Below are positions 1-11,134 of a stretch of 64,000 nucleotides of DNA, piece by piece. Position 1 is the first letter of the stretch. Each line of letters begins with the position of its first letter. This DNA is from Liolophura sinensis (taxonomy: Eukaryota > Mollusca > Polyplacophora > Chitonida > Chitonidae), in contig NC_088295.1 in the NCBI RefSeq assembly GCF_032854445.1, forward strand, positions 45,807,385 through 45,871,384, written 5' to 3'. A program made the translations under genes and the position numbers. The notes below the pieces were generated by a model that worked only from the letters and a program-made list of their open reading frames with translations, had not been told where the DNA came from and ran no database searches.

Positions 1-51
1 TTTGCTTTCAGCACTTCCAATATCTGTCCTAAAAATTAGAATTAGAATCTC

Positions 52-450
52 GTAGCTGAATCTATGATTTAGCCTCCTCACGTAACAGGGCCTATAATGA
101 TTTAGCCCCCTCATTCAAAAGAACCTATAATGAATTAGACTCTTCATGCAACAGAACCGATAATTATTTAGCCTCCTCATGCAAAAGAACCTATAATGAA
201 TTAGCCTCCTCATGCAACAGAACCTATAATGATTTAGCCTCCTCAAGTAACAGAGCCTATAATGATTTAGCCTCCTCAAGTAACAGAACCTATAATGATT
301 TAGCCTCCTCATGCAACAGAACCTATAATGATTTAGCCTCCTTGTGTAACAGAGCCTATCATGGTTTAACCTCCTCATGCAACTGAACCTATCATCATTT
401 AGCCTCCTCATGTAAAAGAGCCTACAACAATTTAGCCTCCTGGTGTAATA
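52..450. repeat. 33-bp tandem array, about 12 units
   Basis: The unit reads about AACCTATAATGATTTAGCCT followed by CCTCATGCAACAG. Units differ at a few positions (CATGCAACAG or CAAGTAACAG, TATAATGA or TATCATCA). Because the period is a multiple of three, the minus strand shows a long open frame with an 11-residue motif (MRRLNHYRFCC). It has no codon-use evidence of selection and no splice context, so I treat it as a minisatellite. Confidence 0.9.
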
Positions 451-1098
451 CAACTTTTCTCACTAACACTGCCTTTCTCACTATGCTCACAAGGAAGCAA
501 ACTGCACAGCACACTTTGGATGATGCCAATTATGACCAAGTAAGATGAATGGGCTAAAAACTTTATAAGCTTAAAAATACACCCTCCTGTAGATGTTTAT
601 AGACACTCTGGCCTGCATTTTTTTTTATACTACATGTACATTTGTAAGTACAGAAGAACAAGTATTTGGCACATGAGTATCTGGCACATCACTACGGACA
701 TATGGGGCCTATAGCATTGACACATCACAGGAATTCTGCTACAGTATACATTATCTAGGTTTGCTCATAAACAATCGGCTAAGGTCAGACGCTCAAGTCC
801 TTACAACTAGAACAGCCCTATTTATCAGGAACAGGTTGGATCTACTGATCGATGGATTAGTCATGTTAGCTATAGTACACATGGTATATTTGATTGGTAA
901 ACTACCACATCCTTCACTGAAGATGTCTATGGCAGGGGGTGAAGTACTACCAGTGCAGTGGTATAGTGGTATAAGCCCCAATCTTTCCATCATTCTGTGA
1001 CAGGAGTCAGGTTCCTAGGTGACCATGGAGGAAACCACACTAAACCACCTCAGCTCTTCAGGAACCTGAATCCAGATTCAAACAACTGTATTGGCCAA

Positions 1099-2128
1099 GC
1101 ACCTAACATGCCAAAAATCCAAGAGAAAGCTTTACCAAGCCATGTTCAGAAATTACTGACTGACTAGTGTCAAATCCTAGAGAAAGCTTTACCAAGCCAT
1201 GTCGAGAAATTACCGATTAACTATTGTCAAATCCTAGAGAAAGCTTTACCAAGCCATGTCGAGAAATAATCCGATTGACTAGTGTCAAATCCTAGAGAAA
1301 GCTTTACCAAGCCATGTCGAGAAATTACCGATTGACTAGTGTCAAATCTAAGAGAAAGCTTTACCAAGCCATGTCGAGAAATAATCCGATTGACTAGTGT
1401 CAAATCCTAGAGAAAGCTTTACCAAGCCATGTCGAGAAATTACCGATTAACTATTGTCAAATCCTAGAGAAAGCTTTACCAAGCCATGTCGAGAAATAAT
1501 CCGATTGACTAGTGTCAAATCCAAGAGAAAGTATCACCAAGCCATGTCGAGAAATTACCAATTGACTAGTGTCAAATTCAAGAGAAAGCTTTACCACACC
1601 ATGTTAAGAAATTACTGACTGACTAGTGTCAAATCCAAGAGAAAGCTTTACCAAGCCACATCGAGAAATTACCGATTGACTAGTGTTAAATGCAAGAGAA
1701 AGCTTCACCAAGCCATGTCAAGAAATTACAGGCTGACTAGTGTCAAATCCTAGAGAAAGCTTCACCAAGCCATGTCAAGAAATTACAGACTGACTAGTGT
1801 CAAATCCAAGAGAAAGTATCACCAAGCCATGTCGAGAAATTACCGATTGACTAGTGTCAAATCCTAGAGAAAGCTTTACCAAGCCATGTTAAGAAATTAC
1901 CGAATGACTAGTGTCAAATCCAAGAGAAAGTATCACCAAGCCCTGTCAAGAAATTACAGGCCGACTAGTGTCAAATCCAAGAGAAAGCTTCACCAAGCCA
2001 TGTCAAGAAATTACAGACGGACTAGTGTCAAATCCAAGAGAAAGTATCACCAAGCCATGTCAAGAAATTGCAGGACAACTAGTGTCATATCCAAGAGAAA
2101 GCTTTACCAAGCCATGTCAAGAAATTAG
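1099..2128. repeat. 57-bp tandem array, about 18 units
   Basis: The unit contains GAGAAAGCTTTACCAAGCCA, then TGTCGAGAAATTACCGATTG, then ACTAGTGTCAAATCC plus two bases. Between about 1200 and 1530 two subtypes alternate: one with TTACCGATTAACTATTGTC and one with an extra base (AATAATCCGATTG). The right half (1680-2128) carries CTTCACCAAG or TATCACCAAG variants and stays exactly 57 bp, giving a 19-residue repeat in an open plus-strand frame. Intronic satellite DNA. Confidence 0.92.
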
Positions 2129-3139
2129 TGAACACACACTATGGCCATGAAGAGTATATCAACAGAAGAAAACACATGTCAAGCCATATATCCTTTTTAG
2201 GTACCACATGCAGCTCTACATGTTTCTCTGTCAAATTCTGACATTTTATCTATTACATTGTTCATTAACTTAACAAGGGACCTGAGTGCAAGACAACACG
2301 ATTTTTTTTCCCCAGGATTTTGTAACCACTGTGAATTTTTGCTTGTTTGCCAATAACATTGTAAGTTCAAAGTGTGAACAAATACACATGAATAAAAAAA
2401 TTCCAGAAAAACTTCTGCTATAATGTAAATCAAAATTTCTCTCTTTAACAATGACATGTTTTTGTGCCATTAAATCAAGGATATGTTATCTGACTTGAAA
2501 ATTTAATATAAGGAAATTTCCTTGCTTCAAATCTAATTTGCCCTAGGCAGGGAGATGAATCAAATTCAATTTAATTTAATGCATCCTTGGTATGCAATTT
2601 TACTCATGATTTATGAACTGACAACATATATTTCCGGTGCAAAGCTACAAACTGAACAAACAAACATTCTTATGTTAAATATTTTTCCGTCTTGACATGA
2701 AATTCTTGACTCAAATGAACGCTGATGCTGAGCCTGTAGTTAAAACACCTCAAGCGAGTAAATTCTGATATTTTTTTTCTTTCTCAACATAAATACATTA
2801 TTTGGACTTAAAAATGATTTAGTTCATCATTTTGCCTGATTTTACAATTATTAGAAAATTGTGTTGAGGACTGTTTAGAAGGTGGGTTGATATCATTCTG
2901 GAAAACCATTAAGTCAGCATAAAATACATTATAACCTTTAATGGCTTTTCAAATAGCCTTTTTGGTGTATAAAATTGGATCAGATACAATACATCAAAAT
3001 AAGCGAAGCACGATGAAAACTAGAACACCTGCAGTATTTGGATTATCAGTGTAAACCTGGTCATAAAATGTTCAGGATTAATGTTTCTTCTCAGTGCTAG
3101 ATGAGGTAGTGTGCAGATAAGAAGGGTAGATAAACATAC

Positions 3140-3328
3140 AGTCAGGCCAGCCTGGAATAGTTCTGCTACGTTCACTTGGCTGGAGAAACCACTCTCTTCC
3201 AACTTGTCTAAGCTTCCCAAACTGGAACTCGAGTTGCTATGGCAACTTCTTCTTGAAGAAACTCCTGATTCGTAACTTTGACTGGACAGGCGGTGGCTGT
3301 TCAGGTGAATGGCAGAACTGGCCGCAAT
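3140..3328 (-). CDS. Caskin-like exon 13, Ser-rich linker leading to SAM domains
   Basis: The 189 nt (63 codons, phase 0 to 0) run from acceptor TATTCTAG to donor ACT|GTATGT, residues 422-484. The sequence passes through SYESGVSSRRSCHSNSSSSL and GSLDKLEESGFSSQVNVAEL and ends FQAGLT. The Ser-rich stretch followed by a short V-N-V-x-E-L-F segment is what I expect just before the first SAM domain, whose exons are not in the window. The 3' border is the least certain point because the frame stays open past the donor to 3020, but GTATGT is a good donor and the reading past it loses family-like character. Confidence 0.82.
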
Positions 3329-4826
3329 CTAGAATAGATAAAAATAAAAGATTATAGCTAACCAATATCCTAAACACAGCAGACCAAACCAATAGCTTTC
3401 TGAAGAAAAGACAATTATATTACTCACGCTTTCTTTTTGTCTTCCCAGCAACTTCACCAGCGTTTTATATTCGACAAAATTTGAACAACAATAAAAACAT
3501 GATATCATAAAACATGAAAAGAATGGTGTAAAACTTCCCTATTTCAATGTTTATCGAACAAAAACAAACCTTTCAATATAATTACCATCATGTGAAATAC
3601 AGTACAACCACCTTACGCTGCCTCTCTTCTAATACTCAGTAGTACAACAAACAAACCAAAATATGAAGAAAAAGAATTTTTTCTGTTCGGTGGGAGTTTT
3701 TGGAGTATGGATTGAGTGTGAAATCAGAGAGGGATAAATAAAGGCGGTGGTGATGTTCTAACACCCACACAGCTCTGTAATTGCTGACAGGTGACTGGTG
3801 GGGGTGAGCTGGTAAGGTGCAGATGGCACCTATAGCACTGGCCAGATGAGAGACAGCGAGCCAGAGTGAGAGGCAAGCAGCTATAGCTGTACTGAGAGGG
3901 GCAAAAATGGATCCGGGAGGAGACCCACAACACTACAACCGGCTATAATTATAAACTCTCTTGTTAAAGCTGTGCCTAAAATACACCACACAGAAAGAGT
4001 TGGCAAGAGCCCGCTAGAGTTTTCAACATAGTTTACTCTGACATTATAAGGACACCTTTACAACAAGGTCACTGGTCAGCTGACCTGTTTAATGATGAGG
4101 GTCAAGTAAGGCTTGACCAGGTCAGTTTTGCACGCGGGTAATATTTATAGTTATTTACACTACATTTTGTTACTTTTGTCTTCAAACATAGTCTGTGTGA
4201 ATATCAGTCACAGCTGAAAGGCTACTAAAGGTTCACCTCTTTCTTTCCTCACAGATTCTTCCTGTGTAAATATAGCAAAATATAATTACACTACAAACTG
4301 ATAAATGCCCTCTATCCTAACACAGCCACTGGCAATATGTCAGATCCTTGTACTTTATACATGTTCATTTACGTGTAGTTAACCCCCTTTCTTTTTCTGA
4401 AGATGAAGAAAATTCAATATCGCTGCTACATGTATTAGGAAAGCTGACTATGATATATAAAGGTAAATGCTTCTTACAACTTCCATTTACTTTTACAATT
4501 AACACCTGAATGAAACAATGTGATTTACATAAATTTAAGCAAGAGAATAGAGAACATTCACGTTCAAGAATGGAAATAAACCCACTTTTTGTGTTACCTC
4601 TTGACTGGTAGGACTTCTTATGTAATCGGAAACTCAATTCCCTTGACAGGCATTTTCAAAATCAAGTTAAATATTATTGTACAGTATTTGCTGGCCAGTA
4701 CATTACGGCTAAAAAACCAGCTATAAAGACTGCACTTTTCTATCATACATCTTACACACCTGTAACTAACCTGACCTAATTCTTCAACGGTTCTTAGTTA
4801 TTCATAATATATCTATACTTTCAATA

Positions 4827-5168
4827 CAGCCTGGAAGATGAGAACTCTAGTCTAAATGGTTCCATCTTCAGAATTACTATAATTACACATGCATAACGTG
4901 AATCTAAACAAATACAGAATACCTGAAGCAAAAAGGCCTCCTTGAATGTGTTGATGTTCAACAAAACACTGTTTATACGAGTCCCATCAACATGACAACA
5001 CAGTCTGGAAGATGAGAACTCTGGTCTAAATAGTTCCATTTTCAGAATTACTATTACAAATGCATAACCTGAATCTAAACAAACACAGAATACCTGAAGA
5101 AAAAAGGCCTCTCGAATGTGTTGATGTTAAAAAAAAAAAAACACTGTTTATATCAGTCCCATCAGTCT
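4827..5168. repeat. Tandem duplication, two units of about 174 bp
   Basis: The first copy begins CAGCCTGGAAGATGAGAACT at 4827 and the second CAGTCTGGAAGATGAGAACT at 5001. Both continue through AGAATACCTGAAG, AAAAAGGCCTC and GAATGTGTTGATGTT to ACACTGTTTATA and GTCCCATCA. The second copy has an A-run expansion near 5130-5143. About 90% alike by eye. Confidence 0.88.
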
Positions 5169-7428
5169 CACATGTATGTATTTGAGATTGATAAAAATTA
5201 TTTTCAGACGTGACACGCACCTGACTTAAAACCCAAACACCGGATTGGATAATTAAGATTAATGATAAAACATAACATGCAAAGGAAGCAATTCATACAT
5301 GTCACTATTTTTTACACAATATTTCTTTTTCCTTGCCTTAAGTTCACTTGTATTCAGTATGCCTCGCGAAATGCACGGCACGTGTATATTAATATCTTCT
5401 TCAAACCGAATTTCAATTAAATTAGAGATGGACAAGGCTTCAATAGGACCAATAGGAGAGTATAATAAATTTGATGGGGTGACTGGTTGTATTATAGTCA
5501 TGTCACAGAGATTTCCCTGGTGAATGAAAAGTGACCCGCAAAATGGACGGTGATGACAGCAGGGTCAGTACTAGAAGAATACACCCCCTGATACAATAAC
5601 TGGTCATCAAATCAGATCATGCAGACAGCCATCAAATCACGACCACTGCCCAATGACCTGGTCAAACAGACCTGACTCATGCCATTAGGCCTGCAAAAGC
5701 ATGGTTCTGACAAGAGGGCGTCAGGGTGGCTAAACCCCTGGTCAATCACATGCCGAATATCATTGCTGGTGCTTGGATTTCGGTGACAAAGTATACCGAT
5801 GTAAAACCAAACCACAGGGGTATCATTATGATCCAGTATGTACATTAGGCTGACTAAGACTGTAAGAGAGCAAACTAAGGTCAGTGGCTCACTGACACCT
5901 CAGCTTTTAACTTGATAGATGGAACTATGCAAACATTGGAATCAAGCTAAATTATCTGTCACATGTAGTTACATGTATATGCATAACGGTTGCTTTAAAA
6001 AATACTCTTTTGTGGAAACAGGTGAAGGTATGAGGGTGGCTCAACTTTGAATGTTAAGTACTGAAGTTTTAATGGCACCTGCCATTTTCAGTTTCTTGGA
6101 GGAATAAATAGCTCATGTGTTACCAAAAGGTATCAAGTATCACCTGTGTTAAAACATTCTTCTGCATTAGGTTGGAAGGGTATATGGAAAGAATAAGACA
6201 GGCTTTGTATCAATAACAACATGAACAAACACTAGAGTTCTTAGAAATGTAGACTTTTGTTTACATGCATTGACAAATCACACTTTTGTTTTGTGAGGTG
6301 GGAGGCGGGGAGGGGGGGGGGGGGAGTTTTATTTTTTCTCTGACTCAGTATGTAATGTTTTCCTGGAGGTATATTGAGTCATACAAAGTCTTCTAAACAT
6401 CTAAACTTTAACAGAACCTAAATCTGTCTGGGTGGGGACTGCCCTGATTCTGGGTAGACCAAGTACTCCTGTCTGTTATAAAGTGTGCATGTTGGCGTTT
6501 GTAATGGGATCTAGTCGTACAGACATCAGACAGGGTAGGTGAGACAAGTCCTCACTACACAAACAGCCTCGGCACACCTAATCATTACCTTTGAAAGCCA
6601 TCTGATAAAGTCCAGACTTATGTCATAATGACTTTCCCAACCCAGTTGTTTGTAGGCTTTGTTAGGCACATGTACGAACACTGCGCACACACATGGGCGC
6701 ACAAAGATCACCTAACAGGAGCACCACTCAACACTACAGTTGTATGTGTACACAGTCCATATGGTTTCAGACCTGATCAACTACCCAAATATGCCCTGCC
6801 TTCAACACCAAATGGTCCAGAAGTATCTTCTCAATATTGTGAACATTTGCAAAACTTTTCTGTTTGTAAATAATGCAAATGCAATTTAAGCTTACGTTAA
6901 ATAGGCATTACTGGTGATTTTTTGGCAAAATTGTGTCCAAAGGTTGTGGTATTATTTCAGAATATCCTTAATAGTTACCTTTCACAAAATATCTGCCTCG
7001 TTTGCGTACATGTTACCTTTCAAAACCAGTAATAAAGTTCTTAAAATTTACAACTTTTTTTAGTCATTTTAAGACTATAAATAGTATGTATCTGATATTT
7101 ACTAAAAGGCAATAATTTGAGCTATTCTTGGTAAATACAGGAAATTTGATCTGGTTAGCGAATATAGATTTTTTCCGTAAAATCTCTGGTATACTCTATT
7201 TCATCTAATGACATGCAAATTCTCTTTAGCTTTATGAATAAATTACTACAAAACATTATTTCTTTCTTTACTACATACAGCAATCAAAGTCTGGGCCCAT
7301 ATGGGCTCATTCTCCTTTTATCATGTTTATTTAAGCAATTAAGTGAAATAAACATAAACATATGATAATGCCGATTCACTAATAAACACTACATTCTAGT
7401 TTTTCCATTATACGTACATGCACACAGT

Positions 7429-7670
7429 TATTCATTTATTTTATTAGTATTTATCACCATACTCAGGAATATTTCACTTATACAATAGCAGTTATTATGG
7501 GAGTTACCCCAGGGAAACCCACGTCCATGTGCAGGTTGCTGGCAGACCTTACCACGAACACCCTGAGAGGAAGCAGCACGAGCTAGGCTTGAACTCACAG
7601 GGATCGCATTGATGAGCGGGCTCCTTAGTCGCTGTGCTGCGCTAGCATTCTAACCTCTAATCCAGGAGGC
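7429..7670 (-). mobile_element. tRNA-derived SINE (AAATA-tail type), full length
   Basis: In minus orientation the tRNA-like head (revcomp of GCTAGCATTCTAACCTC and CTTGAACTC) lies at the right and the conserved 3' domain (ACTCAGGAATATTTCACTTA) with an A/T-rich tail at the left. The B-box-like GAGTTCAAG is near 7588-7596. Diverged from the better copies at 55555 and 58054. SINEs of this shape rely on a LINE partner and Pol III promoter; this one looks inactive. Confidence 0.85.
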
Positions 7671-8999
7671 ATCTCTACATTTACATATTAAAATGTGCTA
7701 TGATGGTAATGGTTGCTGTCAGATTAAATGAGTATCAATAAGGTTGATATGTCCTGATTCTATTACACTGATTAGCGCCACCAAAGTCACATACACGAAT
7801 CCTCAACCAACCTCAGCCACAAAGCTGCCAGATGGCAAATTCAATATTCTAAATAGGTAGGTGCAAAAAACCTGAACAATTCGCATTAGTGCTGGACAGA
7901 GCTGATTGTGCACTCTCATCTGCAAACTGGGACGAACAAACAGAGATAGAGATCACAAACAATAGATTATCTGACTGTCCCACAGTAACAATGTACTGGA
8001 GGAGGAGCAGTAGGCATACAGCCACAGCAATACACAAGCATGACAGGCCCTCAGCTGAATTATCTGCCCAAGGAAAGCTGTCCCCAGAGAGCAACAGCAA
8101 ATGCTGCTCTCGATGAGCATAACTGGTTTGACAGTTCCACAAAATTGCATTTTTCAGTGATTGAAGGGGCAGGTTACAAGGGGTTATAACAGGAAATCCC
8201 CCTAGGGCCAAATCCATGCTATGTATTTCCATATTTGAGACAATGCCAGGATTGTTTCCAAATACAAGTGGCAGTAGGTTAAAGGGTGAGCATTTGTTTT
8301 AATTCAACGTGGGTGTGAGGTACATTCTTCCACATCATCTGGGTAACTTGATGTAGAAGTAAAGTATCTATTTTGATGCACAGAAAGCTGACATGTTCAA
8401 TGCATCAACTGACACAAGTGAAAAAGTTTAAAGACTACAACTTTGCAATTGAATCCAGACAAACAAACCTTCAGTTAAACTCATCCCTCCCACCCCTGTC
8501 TTAAAAAAGTCTTATGGAATGAAAACATTTTTAGAACATGTTCATTTATTTACATTACATATCAACGTTTGAATGGATATGTTGAAATAAGAATTTCACA
8601 GCGAAGGAGCCATTTCTGCTAAGAAGCTTAAAGGAATCTCTGCCCTTTATGAATGAACTTTCTATAATGCTTGACCTGGAATAACTATGGCTTGACCAAA
8701 GGTAAAACAGGGCCATGACATTCCAGCCAGATATTTGGTATATGTAACCTAAGACAGTCACTAAACACATGACCAGGGTGGGGAATAAACACCCCCCTCC
8801 TGGTCAAACAGCTACATCATGTGTACGTGTGTATACTAGCCAGATGTATCATTCCAATTCTACATCTCATTTTCAGCCGTACTTGGAGGGATTCCAGCCT
8901 GCCTGTGTGCCAATGAATATGGTATAGCAATAACAACTGCTCTGATATATGACCTGTGAGAAGGTTTTGGTACATAGCTGATTGATGCTATGAATTCCG

Positions 9000-9390
9000 G
9001 GCCATAACTCAAACATACCAAGTTCATATATGCATGTTCATCCTAATAATTATGATGCACTGTTCCTGAGATGAAATAAATAACCACACAAGCAGTGATG
9101 ACTCCAATGACCTTGATCATGAACAATTCATGGTGTCATGCTGACACTCAAAACCATTCTAGTGTCAGCATGAAATGGTGTGAATGTAGTCATGGTTTAT
9201 AAAGTACAAGGTGAATTCCTGGTCATGGAACTCCAGCTTATCGAGTATCAAATATGCATATTTGTACTAATTATTAGAACCCACTGCCGTGAAATAAATG
9301 GCAAAGGTAGTGTTGATCTGGAAGATCCTAATGACCTTGAACATGGACAGCTGATGATGTCAAGGTGACACTCAAAGCTGTTTGATCAAA
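9000..9390. repeat. Diverged direct duplication of about 160-180 bp
   Basis: Matching landmarks occur in the same order in 9024-9160 and 9247-9388: TATGCAT, TAATTATTA or TAATTATGA, GAAATAAAT, AATGACCTTGA, CATG followed by ACA, ATG-TGTCA, and TGACACTCAAA. Between the landmarks identity is poor. It may be an old tandem duplication or two copies of one unnamed element. Confidence 0.45.
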
Positions 9391-10386
9391 GCAATCAGGA
9401 TTCATGGAGTATCAAAAGATTTGCGTCAGATTTTCTTTTGGATTATGGTTTCCATTCTGCCGTAATAGTTTATTCATGAGCATGAAGTAAGAGCTTTCAA
9501 AGATTTATAAACATGTTCTTGACAATTACATGTCCAAGTAAGCAGATAAAATACATGTTGCTCATTTAATGGCAGACAAAACCATGTCGGCTGCCAAAAA
9601 GCCTTTATCATGATGTGCATTCTAAAATGAAGACTGAACAGGATTTTTTTTTCTCTCTCTTAGAATGGAAAAGCCATTTTCATATTCCATCAGATTTAGA
9701 GCACAGAACAGGGAGATGAACTCTTTTCTTCAAATAATGGAGATTTTTCCCCTCTTAGATCAAGACACCTAAAAACCCATCTGTTATGTAAATTTATTTA
9801 ATAACTGCAAGGATTCACTTCAAATCTTGCATTGCAAGTAGGGAGCTTATGTAATTATGGTTTATAGCTGTAGGCTCCAATTTAATGTAGTATCACATAT
9901 TGGAGGCAATAAATAATTCTTCACCTTTTTCAAAACTGTTGTCAAAGGAAATTAAAATGGCATACATTTACAGTACTTCAGAAACATGAATACATGTACA
10001 ACTGAATATTCTAAATGCACAAATCAGATCAATAAATGGATTTTGCATCTCCATGAGTCTGAATGGAATAGCCTCACTAATAACCCACCTAAAAAAAGTC
10101 TAAATGGTGCACTCTTTTGTTCTTTTGGTAAAAGATCACAGTTTCTGCAGAGTTAGGTAGAAGAAGCCAACAAACCTGGTAGTTTAACAGCAGAGAATAA
10201 TTTTTTTGTTTTTTTTTAATGCAGCTTTGAACTATATGCACTGAATAAAGTCCACATAAAAGCATCAGAATGCTGTGTGTTCATGAAGCCATCACAACCT
10301 GGAGAAGCATAGATACATGTACTGTATGTACACATGTACATAACACACTGACCAAAGATATCCACTAGCCCTGGGTGCTGGCTTAC

Positions 10387-10560
10387 CCTGGAGTCCAGTT
10401 GTCCAGTGCTGACCCCACGTCCACTGTCACAGCTGGCTGAGCTGTTCCTATTGCTGGCCAGAAGGCTCTCCTTGGACAGTCCCGCTGACCGCATCTCCTC
10501 ACTACTGTCCCAGCAGCGACGGTCATCACCATGGTTCAGCAACACACCATCATGAAAATA
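10387..10560 (-). CDS. Caskin-like exon 12, Ser-rich linker
   Basis: A symmetric exon of 58 codons (phase 0 to 0), acceptor TTTACAG and donor AGG|GTAAGC, residues 364-421. It contains SKESLLASNRNSSASCDSGR and then GVSTGQLDSR. It is Ser/Asn/Asp-rich and predicted disordered, with many possible phosphorylation sites (for example SLLAS and SCDSGRG). The linker between SH3 and SAM domains is Ser-rich in the family generally. No E-E-I-W-V-L-type CASK-binding motif is present. It could be skipped without frameshift. Confidence 0.85.
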
Positions 10561-11084
10561 CTGTAAAAAGCAAAAAGTCACAAGTTCTGGAAAACTCCTT
10601 ACAGAAAAATGAAAATATTAAATGTACTTGACCTAAACTTTTGTATAAAATGTATAAGTTCCTCATTTTCCCTGATTCTGAGAATTCTATTCCTCTTAGT
10701 CAGATGTCCTAAGTGGTCTTTGGCAAAATGAAAAATTGTTTCAGTACTAAATGTTACAGTTTATCAGCATTAATCTTCCCACCCCATATGTTTTCAAGGG
10801 CAAACAACGCATTACCAAAAACCTTTCACAGGGAATATAACAATAAGTCTTGTGTGTTTACACCATGCAAAAGTATTAAAGCATGTCCAGGCAATATTGG
10901 TCTATACGTTGATCTATAAATATATACTTTTTTTTGTGATGTCTGGAAACATAGCAAATACTGGAATATTGTTGTATCTAGAGAAGCAACAAATTAGATG
11001 GAAATACTTTTTTTTTTTTTGGCTCTTTTGTGAAATAATTAGTGGTTGGTAATTAAGGCAAAACATTTGTCGGATGATAATTAC
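10561..11084 (-). other. Intron 11
   Basis: The shortest intron (524 bp). AT-rich, with T-runs at 10928-10936 and 11009-11020. No repeat or element recognised. Confidence 0.75.
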
Positions 11085-11134
11085 CTGTGGATGATTAGAA
11101 GAATGAACAAGTTGGACACCTCCATGATCAGGGT
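11085..11134 (-). CDS. Caskin-like exon 11, linker
   Basis: A 50-nt exon, phase 1 to 0, acceptor GTTACAG and donor CACAG|GTAATT, residues 347-363: DPDHGGVQLVHSSNHPQ. It sits immediately after the SH3 domain and is hydrophilic without a recognisable fold. The call rests on good splice sites, exact phase fit with exons 10 and 12 and the short 524-bp intron to exon 12. It could be an alternative exon, but it is not a multiple of three and is needed to keep frame between exons 10 and 12. Confidence 0.8.

Larger units (their letters stand above)
1..3139. other. Intron 13 (5' part), runs off the left edge
   Basis: Contains the 33-bp and 57-bp tandem arrays. I looked on the minus strand for a SAM-domain exon (W-L-x-x-L, G-Y-D, M-T-x-x-D-L) and found none. 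2150-3139 is AT-rich unique-looking DNA with no supported feature. Confidence 0.7.
3329..10386 (-). other. Intron 12
   Basis: A 7058-bp intron. It holds a 174-bp tandem duplication (4827-5168), a full-length SINE (7429-7670), a run of 13 G at 6312-6324, and a diverged duplication near 9000-9390. A 127-residue minus-strand open frame at 7849-8232 shows no domain and no splice context. The rest looks like unique AT-rich DNA. Confidence 0.75.

Noticed and set aside
761-1000. Overlapping open frames on both strands between the two arrays
   Set aside because: Short, no domain, and mutually antisense; consistent with chance.
1-2500. Tandem arrays considered as a CRISPR array
   Set aside because: The whole 33-bp and 57-bp units repeat without unique spacers, and the host is an animal.
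3020-3139. Read-through of exon 13 beyond ACT|GTATGT
   Set aside because: The continuing frame loses family resemblance (VCLSTLLICTLPHL) and ends at a stop. The GTATGT donor keeps phase 0 and fits a Caskin that continues into SAM domains.
7849-8232. 127-residue minus-strand open frame in intron 12
   Set aside because: No domain, Cys/Leu/Ser-rich chance composition, and no acceptor or donor that would fit between exons 12 and 13, which already join in phase.
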